DNA of 13,517 nucleotides from Candidatus Competibacteraceae bacterium (GTDB lineage: Bacteria > Pseudomonadota > Gammaproteobacteria > Competibacterales > Competibacteraceae): positions 1 through 13,517 of the forward strand of contig JAGRHM010000401.1 in the NCBI GenBank assembly GCA_020445005.1, written 5' to 3'. Made by a program: the position numbers and the translations under genes. Each line of letters starts with the position of its first letter. The stretch's first letter is position 1. Positions 7,265-13,517 of this stretch are shown piece by piece. The notes under the pieces were generated by a model that was not told the DNA's origin, did no database searches, and saw only the letters and a list, made by a program, of their open reading frames with translations.

Positions 7265-7302
7265 GTTCAATATTTGAGCTATGCGCTACCTCGCATGTGC
7301 TT
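7265..7302 (+). promoter_or_regulatory. Adjacent, partly exclusive stem-loops before the kinase start
   Basis: Between the response regulator and the kinase, GTTCAA/TTGAGC (7265-7279, triloop TAT, one G-U pair) can fold. ATGCG/CGCAT (7281-7296) can fold with a six-base loop CTACCT. The latter can be extended by GAGC (7276-7279) with GCTT (7299-7302), which would break the first stem. Both lie upstream of the AGGAGG Shine-Dalgarno sequence (7308-7313). A six-base loop is the size used in ANTAR target hairpins, but those normally have A at loop position 1 and G at position 4, and this loop has C at both. It may instead affect kinase translation. Confidence 0.35.
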
Positions 7303-7320
7303 CTAACAGGAGGCTTTTCC

Positions 7321-9801
7321 ATGACGGATTATTCCAAGCTTTCGTGCCGTGACCTGGTTGCGAAACTGCGCGCCGCCGAGGCGGAGCTGAGGCGCATCAA
7401 AGCCATCGGAGAAACTGAGAACCGGCGAGCGGATTCGAGCAGCCGCTTGTTCACTGCTACCGAATTGCGCCATCGCGCGGAAACACAATGGCAAGCGCAA
7501 CGCGTCCAAACATGTCTACCGCTTGCTGAAACCGAAAGCCAGTGGTTGATTCACGAATTGCATGTCCACCAGACTGAACTGGAATTGCAAAACGAAGAAC
7601 TGCAGGAGGTTAACGCCCGGCTTCAACAGAGTTTGGAGCGTTATACCGACCTCTACGACTTTGCTCCGGCAGGCTATTTTACTCTCACTGACGATGGCGT
7701 TACCCAAGAAGTCAATTTGACCGGCGCAGTCCTGCTTGGCCAACAGCGATCCAGTTTAATCGGTCGGCGCTTGGGCCTCTTTGTAGCCGAGGATAGCCAA
7801 CCCACCTTCAACACCTTTCTCGACCAGTTGATGATGGGAATTTCTCCGGGAACTTGTGAAGTAACCCTTGACCTGGAAAACGCATCGTCCCGCCAAGTGC
7901 GCTTTGAAGGTGCGTCTATCGACTTTGGCATGGACCGGCGTTGTCGTCTCATCGCCGTAGACATCACCCGATACAAACAGATGGAACAGGAACGGCGCGC
8001 GCGTGAACAACAACTCTCCGCTTTTTTTCGCGCTGTACCAGCAGGCATGGGCGTGACGGTGCAACGCCGCTTTCAACAGGCGAACGACTATTTCTTTCAG
8101 GCACTGGGTTACCGACCTGATGAAATCATCGGCCAGTCCACACGGATCGTGTATCCCAGCGACGAAGCGTTCGAACGGATTCACCGGGAAATACAGAATC
8201 AGATCGAACAGAACGGTCTAGCCATCCTAGAGACCCAAACGCGATGTAAGGATGGCCAACTAATTGATATCATTCTTCAAGTAGCCCCTTTGACACTGAA
8301 CCAGCCGGAATCAGGGTGGGTCTTCGTCGCCGTGGACATTACCGAACACAAGCAGATGATGGAAACCTTGCGGCAGGTCAAGGAACGCCTAGAGTTGGTG
8401 ATCGCAGGTGCCGATGTGGGGCTATATGACGTTAACCTACGGACGGGCAAAGCAGTGGTGAACGAACGCTATCTCCAGATACTGGACTATGCGCCGGGCG
8501 AAATGGTGATGACCGTAGAGGGTTGGCGGAATCTGATTCACCCCGATGACTTGCCACGAGTCGATCGCGCCTGTGAGGAAGCTAAAAAAACAATGTATTT
8601 TAATGAAGAATATCGCATGCGTCATAAGTCCGGAAATTGGATCTGGGTACTAGATCGAGGCAAGGGGTTTGATTGGGATGAGCATGGCAACCCGTGGCGC
8701 CTCGCAGGAACCCACTTGGATATCAGCGCTCGCAAACACGCTGAACAGACGTTACTGGCTAGAGAAACCCTGCTGCGCACCATCATGGAAAACAGTCCTG
8801 ACCCGATCTTCATGATGGACCGCGCCAGTCGCCTGCTTTATGCCAACCCAGCAGCCCTCGCGGTTCTCAATGCATTCGGCGACCAACCGCTTTGGACCCA
8901 GGAAACCTTGATTGGCAAGACTCCCTTGGAATTCTTCGGCGACCCGGCAGTGGGGCAAGCCATATTGGAAGCCAATCAGCAGGTGATAGCGTCTGGACAG
9001 ACGACACGGATCGAGGAGCGGATCACCACACAAGACGCAACGCGGATTTACCTGAGCACTCGTTCACCACTCTGGGATAGCGCCGGACAGATCGTCGGGC
9101 TGGTCGGGATCGCCCACAACATTACTGAACAGAAACATGGTGAGGAGCAACGTCTCGCGCAGCTGGCGAGTCAGCGCGATACCCTGGTGCAGGAAGTTCA
9201 TCATCGCATCAAGAATCATCTGCAAGGAGTCACCGGATTGTTGCGCAACCGCATCGCCCGGCATCCAGAACTGGCCGAAGACCTGGAGGCGGTCATCGCA
9301 CAAATCTGCGCTATCGCTCATGTTTACGGTTTGCAGAGCCACCGCCCGGAGGGCCGCGTACGGCTCGATGCGTTGCTCAAAACTCTGGCTGATAGGGCAA
9401 CTGGAGTGGCGCCGATCCATTGCGCTTTGCCGGTGCTAAAATCCGGTGCAACGGTGTCTCTGGCGCGGGAGGAAGCTGTTCCACTGGCTCTGGTCATCAA
9501 CGAACTACTGACCAACGCCCTCAAGCACAACGATACTACCAGACCAACCCGTCCGATTCAGGTAGCGTTGGAAATCAGCGCGACCGAGCAGCGGGTCGTG
9601 ATCCGCAATGGCCCTGCCCTCTTAACGACCACTTTCGATTTTGCCGCAGGTCGGGGTTTGGGTACCGGCCTGGAATTGCTTCAGGCGCTGCTTCCACCCC
9701 AGGGAGCTGCGTTGACGTTCGGCCAGCAAGGGGATGAAGTAGTAACCGAACTCCGCTTGACGCCTCCGGTTGTCAATATTGAGATTGGGGCTGGTACTTA
9801 A
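7321..9801 (+). CDS. Soluble multi-PAS sensor histidine kinase, HisKA_2 family
   Basis: This 826-residue cytoplasmic sensor kinase has no transmembrane helix. An N-terminal coiled-coil region (about 1-105) includes HELHVHQTELELQNEEL, a motif common before PAS domains in environmental proteobacterial sensors. Four PAS domains follow: about 108-216, 230-345, 350-470 (PAS_3-like, with IHPDD and a GNWIWV strand) and 480-604. The catalytic part has the HisKA_2 phospho-acceptor block EVHHRIKNHLQ (625-635, His627 or His628), in which the usual second Asn is His633. The HATPase N-box is VINELLTNALKH (725-736) and the glycine-rich lid GRGLGTGLELL (777-787). HisKA_2 kinases pair with ANTAR regulators in the EutW/EutV system, and the gene directly upstream encodes a REC-ANTAR protein. 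Start: ATG 7321, 7 nt after AGGAGG; the upstream in-frame GTG at 7297 would overlap that ribosome binding site. The signal is unknown. Confidence 0.92.
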   Translation: MTDYSKLSCRDLVAKLRAAEAELRRIKAIGETENRRADSSSRLFTATELRHRAETQWQAQRVQTCLPLAETESQWLIHELHVHQTELELQNEELQEVNARLQQSLERYTDLYDFAPAGYFTLTDDGVTQEVNLTGAVLLGQQRSSLIGRRLGLFVAEDSQPTFNTFLDQLMMGISPGTCEVTLDLENASSRQVRFEGASIDFGMDRRCRLIAVDITRYKQMEQERRAREQQLSAFFRAVPAGMGVTVQRRFQQANDYFFQALGYRPDEIIGQSTRIVYPSDEAFERIHREIQNQIEQNGLAILETQTRCKDGQLIDIILQVAPLTLNQPESGWVFVAVDITEHKQMMETLRQVKERLELVIAGADVGLYDVNLRTGKAVVNERYLQILDYAPGEMVMTVEGWRNLIHPDDLPRVDRACEEAKKTMYFNEEYRMRHKSGNWIWVLDRGKGFDWDEHGNPWRLAGTHLDISARKHAEQTLLARETLLRTIMENSPDPIFMMDRASRLLYANPAALAVLNAFGDQPLWTQETLIGKTPLEFFGDPAVGQAILEANQQVIASGQTTRIEERITTQDATRIYLSTRSPLWDSAGQIVGLVGIAHNITEQKHGEEQRLAQLASQRDTLVQEVHHRIKNHLQGVTGLLRNRIARHPELAEDLEAVIAQICAIAHVYGLQSHRPEGRVRLDALLKTLADRATGVAPIHCALPVLKSGATVSLAREEAVPLALVINELLTNALKHNDTTRPTRPIQVALEISATEQRVVIRNGPALLTTTFDFAAGRGLGTGLELLQALLPPQGAALTFGQQGDEVVTELRLTPPVVNIEIGAGT

Positions 9802-10115
9802 CTGCATCAGGCTATGTTGACATTCACAGTATTGTGAATAACTCGTTATTGATTGTCGAGCGGCGTTATCTTGACCACATTGGCATTCCTCAAATCTATT
9901 TATTTGATTCTGAATGCACATCGGCTGCGTTGCCCTCCGCAGAAGATAAGGAAGATCGGGTTGCCGAAATCAACGCTCGTCCCAACTGCCGAGGTTTTCT
10001 ATCCCTATGCATCATATGACGGCAGACGAGGTGAAGGCTTGTGGAACCTACACCGACCCGAAAACTGGGGAGCCGCCCGCGCAACAAAATTATCGAATGG
10101 CTAACTGCAAAACGC
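9802..10115. other. Intergenic region without a convincing gene
   Basis: These 314 bp lie between the 3' ends of the rightward kinase gene and the leftward antiporter gene. Apart from the inverted repeat at 9822-9839 and a doubtful 50-codon ORF starting at 10016, I see no ribosome binding site, terminator with a T-run, or recognisable protein. Overlapping open frames here disagree with each other and match no family I know. It may be degenerate coding sequence. Confidence 0.5.
9822..9839. repeat. Perfect 7-bp inverted repeat downstream of the kinase gene
   Basis: ATTCACA (9822-9828) and TGTGAAT (9833-9839) are perfect arms around GTAT, 20 bp after the kinase stop. The stem is AT-rich and no T-run follows, so it is a poor terminator. 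It contains TCACA-N4-TGTGA, the reverse order of the CRP half-sites (TGTGA-N6-TCACA), so it is not a CRP site. It may be an unknown operator. Confidence 0.35.
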
Positions 10116-10168
10116 CTAATCGCTGTTCTCCGCCCCCTTCGCCGGTTCGGTCGGCGGCAGCAGACTGA
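10016..10168 (+). CDS. Doubtful 50-residue ORF overlapping the antiporter 3' end
   Basis: ATG 10016 opens a frame of 50 residues starting MTADEVKACGTYTDP and ending in a low-complexity tail (PPPSPVRSAAAD) where it runs antisense into the antiporter gene. The first 31 or so residues have a protein-like composition with two cysteines (Cys9, Cys31), while the tail looks like antisense read-through. There is no clear Shine-Dalgarno sequence. It could be the start of a truncated gene or chance. I do not recognise a family. Confidence 0.15.
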   Translation: MTADEVKACGTYTDPKTGEPPAQQNYRMANCKTPNRCSPPPSPVRSAAAD

Positions 10169-11927
10169 TAAGCGTCCAACCTGCGTCCAGGTGCGGGGTC
10201 TCCCGGGTCGAAAAAACCCGCAACATTCCCTTGGGATCGAGTGCAAATAGGGGAATGGCTTCCTTGCCCCATTTGTCGCGAAAAGCGGCGAAGTCGAAAC
10301 TCGCGGTGAGCGGCGTGGCGCGGATCGCGTGACCCTGCGCCAGCCGATCATGAATGCGGGCGTAAGTGACCTGTTCGCCAAAGAGCCGGGCTGTGCGATA
10401 GGACAGGACCACCTGGTTACGGTTGATGCTGTCCCGCTCCTCGTCCAGGCGCAGACTGTAGATATGATCCGCGCCGAACAGCGGGCGGTAATACAGACTG
10501 ACCAGCGTATTGCGCTCCATCCACACTGACATGGCTAACAGCGTGCCGATGCTGTCGAGGTCCAGATAAGTATCAGCATGTTCGGACAGGATGTTGCCGT
10601 GATAAACCGGTATTCCATCCATGCGGGGGGAGCGGAGGTTCTGCCAAACGGGATCGGCCAGAATCACCGGAATCTCGCGTTGATGGAGTGTCCGGGCCAC
10701 GGCGCGCGAGACCGGATTGCTGCCGGCGATGAGCACGCCATGCGGCGGCGGCGCAGCCACGCCCAGTTTCTGCACCACGATCCGGGCGGTCAGGCTCTGC
10801 AGGATCACCGTGACCAGAATCACCAGAAAAGTCAGCGCTGCCAGGGTTCGCGCCTCATCATAGCCCAGGCGTTCCAGTTGCAGCGCAAACAGCGCGGAGA
10901 CGGCGGCGGCGACAATGCCGCGTGGCGCAATCCAGGCCAGCACGGCCTTTTGTCGCCAATTCAGGCTGGAGCCAATGCCTGCCAGCCAGATGGCGACTGG
11001 CCGAGCAATGAACAGAATAGCCAACAGTACGCCCACGGCGCTCCAGCCGACCCCCGCAAAAGCATTCAGATCGATTCGCGCCGCCAGCACGATGAACAGT
11101 ACTGAAATTAGGAGCAGGGTCAGGGTCTCCTTGAAGTCCAGAATGTCCTCGATGAGCAGATCGGGGGTGTTCGCCAGCCGCATACCCATGACGGTCACCG
11201 CCAGCAAGCCGGATTCGGCGGCGAGCGCGTTGGAAAAAGCGAACACACTGAGCACCAGAGCCAGACTGGCGACCCGATGCAGGTATTCGGGCAACAACTG
11301 TCGGCGCATCAGCGTCGCCAGCAGCCATGCGCCGGCCAGACCCAGGAGGATGCCGGCAGTCACGGTCACGCCGAACATCAAGACGGTGTGCTGATGCTGT
11401 TCGGACACGGTGAATTCGAATACCAGCACGGCCAGTAGCGCGCCAATCGGATCGATCAGAATGCCTTCCCAGCGCAGGATGCTGGCAATCTCCCGCTGGG
11501 GGCGAACGCTGCGCAACAGGGGCGCGACCACGGTCGGTCCCGTAACCGTGACCAGCGCGCCAAACAGCAGGGCCAGCGACCAGGGCAGATCCATGCACAG
11601 CCGGGTGGCGAGGGCGATCAGCAGGCCATTGACCAGTGCGCCGAACGTGACCAGATTGCGCACCATGCGGGCGCGACCGCGGATCTCCTTGAAACGCAAA
11701 GTCAGCGCGCCTTCAAACAGAATCACCGCGACGCCGAGTGAAACCATCGGGAACAGCAAATCGCCGAACAGTTGATCGGGATGCAGCCAGCCGGTGACGG
11801 GGCCTGCGAGCAGACCGGCGGCCAGCAGAGGAAGAATAGCGGGCAGACCCAGCGCCCAGGCCAGCCATTGCGCGCCAACGCCCGCCAGCAGAATGATGGC
11901 GAGGGTCAGGGGAATGAAGTCGTGCAA
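10116..11927 (-). CDS. CPA1-type cation:proton antiporter with C-terminal TrkA-like domain
   Basis: This 603-residue inner-membrane transporter probably exchanges Na+ or K+ for protons. Residues 1-388 are almost entirely hydrophobic helices (about 12-13 segments). Residues 390-600 form a cytoplasmic region that starts with a Rossmann-like strand-loop, GVLIAGSNPVSRAVARTL (397-414), typical of TrkA_N/RCK regulatory domains. Core motifs are VTVTGPTVV (126-134), EGILIDP (154-160) and APRGIVAAAVSALF (334-347). The acidic transport residue of the second motif, Asp159, is present, but the Asn that precedes it in classical NhaP proteins is Ile158. The start is taken as TTG 11927, because no other start precedes the first helix. 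An AAGG ribosome binding site 7 nt upstream overlaps the stop of the preceding 89-residue gene, indicating coupling. Ion specificity cannot be read from the sequence. Confidence 0.88.
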   Translation of the reverse strand: MHDFIPLTLAIILLAGVGAQWLAWALGLPAILPLLAAGLLAGPVTGWLHPDQLFGDLLFPMVSLGVAVILFEGALTLRFKEIRGRARMVRNLVTFGALVNGLLIALATRLCMDLPWSLALLFGALVTVTGPTVVAPLLRSVRPQREIASILRWEGILIDPIGALLAVLVFEFTVSEQHQHTVLMFGVTVTAGILLGLAGAWLLATLMRRQLLPEYLHRVASLALVLSVFAFSNALAAESGLLAVTVMGMRLANTPDLLIEDILDFKETLTLLLISVLFIVLAARIDLNAFAGVGWSAVGVLLAILFIARPVAIWLAGIGSSLNWRQKAVLAWIAPRGIVAAAVSALFALQLERLGYDEARTLAALTFLVILVTVILQSLTARIVVQKLGVAAPPPHGVLIAGSNPVSRAVARTLHQREIPVILADPVWQNLRSPRMDGIPVYHGNILSEHADTYLDLDSIGTLLAMSVWMERNTLVSLYYRPLFGADHIYSLRLDEERDSINRNQVVLSYRTARLFGEQVTYARIHDRLAQGHAIRATPLTASFDFAAFRDKWGKEAIPLFALDPKGMLRVFSTRETPHLDAGWTLISLLPPTEPAKGAENSD

Positions 11928-11936
11928 GGGCGAGCC

Positions 11937-12206
11937 TTAATGATCGTCGGTCGGTTTGGTGTTGCTCTCGCTATGTCGCTCCAGAAAGGCTTCCACATCA
12001 GGCCAAACCTCACGGATCACCAGCAGCTTTTTCAACCCCAGGCTGAACGGACGAAACGCGCCCTCAAAGGTGAGCGTGGGATGACCCTTATATTCGGTTT
12101 CAGTGACTGTAGGTTTTGCAGGTTTCGTTGCGCTGCGCAGTCGCGCGTTTTCCTCCTCCAACTCACGTAGGCGTTTGAGCATATCCTGTTCATCTTTCGA
12201 TGGCAT
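11937..12206 (-). CDS. Conserved-looking 89-residue protein of unknown function, N-terminal coiled coil
   Basis: I do not recognise a named family. Residues 6-25 (EQDMLKRLRELEEENARLRS) form a short, highly charged coiled coil. A Pro/Thr-rich linker (27-37) follows, then a compact C-terminal segment (39-78) with YKGHPTLTFEGAFRPFSLG and a helix LKKLLVIREVWPDVEAFLERH. No membrane segment or signal peptide is seen, so it should be cytoplasmic. The start is ATG 12206, with AGGAG (complement of 12216-12220) 9 nt upstream. It lies 28 nt after the Cache chemoreceptor stop and 9 nt before the antiporter start, whose ribosome binding site overlaps its stop codon. This makes cotranslation with the antiporter likely and suggests, by inference only, a role as a partner or regulator of the antiporter. 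Confidence 0.8.
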   Translation of the reverse strand: MPSKDEQDMLKRLRELEEENARLRSATKPAKPTVTETEYKGHPTLTFEGAFRPFSLGLKKLLVIREVWPDVEAFLERHSESNTKPTDDH

Positions 12207-12234
12207 TGTTGGGGACTCCTGATGAAAAAAACCT

Positions 12235-13517
12235 TTAACTTTTAATCTTAAAAAACTTCATTAATTCATTCAATTCCTTGGCTTGGGTATTGACGATTTC
12301 CCCCGACGCCGTTGCTTGACTGGCCAAGGTGACGTTTTGTTGAACCATGCCATCCACTTTCGCTACCGCCTGACTCACCTGCTCGATGCCAATAGTCTGT
12401 TGCCGATTGGCGGAAGCAATTTCCGCCACGATACTGTTAACTTTCTGCGTCGCAAGGACAATCTCGTTCAGGGTCTTACCGGATTCATTGACAAAGCGTT
12501 CTCCCTCAGCGACCTTGGCGACACTATCCTGAATCAGTGTTTTGATTTCCTTGGCGGCTTCGGCGCTGCGCTGCGCCAGTTTGCGCACCTCTCCAGCCAC
12601 TACGGCAAAACCCCGCCCATGCTCTCCGGCGCGCGCCGCTTCCACGGCTGCATTCAATGCAAGAAGATTGGTTTGGAAAGCAATCTCATCAATGACGCCG
12701 ATGACTTCCGCTACTCTGCCGCTGGCGGTATTGATTTCGGTCATAGCGGTAACAGCTTGACCTACCACCTGACCTCCTTGTTCCGCCTGGGCGCGAGCGC
12801 CGGCGGCCAGCGAATCGGCCTGTTGCGCGTGGTCAGCATTCTGTTTGACGGTAGCGGTCAGTTGTTCCAGCGTGGAAGCGGTTTCCGCTAGTGCGGAAGC
12901 CTGTTCTTCGGCATGGTGGGTCAGTTGTTGATGATTTTCGGTAATCTCTTCAATGACGCTATGCATGGAGGTAGCCGTTTCGCGGATTTGCGTCGCCATG
13001 TCAGTCAGATTGCGGGCAATCTCCCGGACGGCTTCCAGAAGGCGACCAATCTCATCCGTTCGCTGGTGATGCAGGGAGACTTGCAACTCGCCTTGGGCCA
13101 GACGGTGAGCCGCCTCCATCGCAGTTCTCAGCGGCTTGCTGACTAGATAACGAATCGCCAGATAGAGGAAGAGCGAAGTGACGACGACCGTAAAGAATCC
13201 AAGCCAGGCCAGTTGCCGGGACTTGGCGTTTGCAGCGTAGGTGATCTCGTCGACGAAGGCGTCGCCTGTGATAACCCAGTCCAGGCTGCTGGCGAAATCG
13301 AATACCACGATTTTTTCACGAGGCGCTGTTTCTCCCGCTTTTGCGTCGATTCGGGAGTAGCGGATGACGCCGCGCTGTTTTTGAAGCGCCTGTTTGATCG
13401 TCTCTGCAACAGGGTCATTCCCGGACTCCAATAAATTTACTCCCTCCTGAGTAGGATGCAGAACAAACCGGCCATAATCTTTACCGGGTTTAGCGTCGAT
13501 GACGTAGTAGTAGCCGG
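12235..13517 (-). CDS. Cache-domain methyl-accepting chemotaxis protein (N terminus beyond the window)
   Basis: The gene is open to the right edge, so its N terminus, including the first membrane helix and part of the sensor, is missing; about 427 residues are visible. The visible part begins with a Cache-type extracytoplasmic sensor: GYYYVIDAKPGKDYGR, then VLHPTQEGVNLL, then AGETAPREKIVVF and SSLDWVITGDAFVDE. Similar strings occur in Cache_3-Cache_2 receptors. A transmembrane helix (AWLGFFTVVVTSLFLYLAI), a HAMP domain (SKPLRTAMEAAHRLAQGEL onward) and the chemoreceptor signalling coiled coil follow. The tip is VIGVIDEIAFQTNLLALNAA, as in the receptor at 4735-6333. It ends FFKIKS without a CheR/CheB pentapeptide. 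A start at the TTG at 13431 was rejected because the Cache sequence continues upstream of it in frame. Only 28 bp separate it from the next gene, with no clear terminator. Confidence 0.93.
   Translation of the reverse strand, partial: GYYYVIDAKPGKDYGRFVLHPTQEGVNLLESGNDPVAETIKQALQKQRGVIRYSRIDAKAGETAPREKIVVFDFASSLDWVITGDAFVDEITYAANAKSRQLAWLGFFTVVVTSLFLYLAIRYLVSKPLRTAMEAAHRLAQGELQVSLHHQRTDEIGRLLEAVREIARNLTDMATQIRETATSMHSVIEEITENHQQLTHHAEEQASALAETASTLEQLTATVKQNADHAQQADSLAAGARAQAEQGGQVVGQAVTAMTEINTASGRVAEVIGVIDEIAFQTNLLALNAAVEAARAGEHGRGFAVVAGEVRKLAQRSAEAAKEIKTLIQDSVAKVAEGERFVNESGKTLNEIVLATQKVNSIVAEIASANRQQTIGIEQVSQAVAKVDGMVQQNVTLASQATASGEIVNTQAKELNELMKFFKIKS

Noticed and set aside
9834..10019. 61-codon open frame with GTG start after the kinase gene
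   Set aside because: The start lies inside the inverted repeat, there is no ribosome binding site, and no family is recognised.
10858..11598. 246-codon minus-strand open frame within the antiporter
   Set aside because: It is in another frame of the antiporter gene; the translation is Arg/Gly/Ala-rich without hydrophobic helices or motifs.
12225..12231. Run of seven A on the plus strand (T on the coding strand) after the Cache receptor gene as a terminator
   Set aside because: No stable stem precedes it on the minus strand, and the ribosome binding site of the next gene follows within a few bases.
12283..12891. 202-codon plus-strand open frame opposite the Cache receptor
   Set aside because: It is a shadow of the conserved signalling domain; the antisense of the other receptor gives similar strings (for example FHRGGG or LLNHAIH-like pieces).

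Overview
The window looks like chromosomal DNA from a moderately GC-rich proteobacterium, most likely a gammaproteobacterium. This is an inference from the gene families (Hyp maturation proteins, methyl-accepting chemotaxis proteins without a C-terminal pentapeptide, PAS/GGDEF/EAL and HisKA_2/ANTAR signalling proteins) and not from a marker gene. No rRNA, tRNA, insertion sequence, CRISPR array or phage gene was seen. The genes at both edges are cut: HypB at the left and a Cache-type chemoreceptor at the right.

Layout. (1) 1-2157 holds [NiFe]-hydrogenase maturation genes: hypC-hypA-hypB run leftward, with HypB cut by the window edge, and hypE diverges rightward. The 82-bp gap between hypC and hypE carries a good leftward -10 box and an inverted repeat at the predicted transcription start. 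(2) 2181-2435 is a decayed GNAT acetyltransferase. (3) 2437-6333 holds two leftward signalling genes: a PAS-PAS-GGDEF-EAL protein with an altered GGDEF motif, and a 532-residue chemoreceptor. (4) 6334-6660 is a gene-free stretch with three consecutive potential stem-loops. (5) 6661-9801 is a rightward two-component pair: a REC-ANTAR response regulator, whose output domain class binds RNA, and a soluble four-PAS HisKA_2 histidine kinase. Stem-loops lie just before the kinase ribosome binding site. (6) 9802-10115 is largely empty, with one perfect inverted repeat and a doubtful 50-codon ORF. (7) 10116-13517 is a tight leftward cluster read in the order Cache chemoreceptor, 89-residue unknown protein, CPA1-type cation/proton antiporter.

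How the genes work together. HypA and HypB handle nickel delivery, HypC and HypE handle assembly of the Fe(CN)2CO group. HypD and HypF are needed for that assembly and are absent here, so they should be encoded elsewhere, as should the hydrogenase itself. The rest is mostly sensory: two chemoreceptors, one c-di-GMP enzyme and one RNA-level two-component pair. The most unusual material is the possible RNA-structure regulation around the ANTAR pair and the linkage of a chemoreceptor, a small coiled-coil protein and an antiporter. Neither is proven by the sequence alone.
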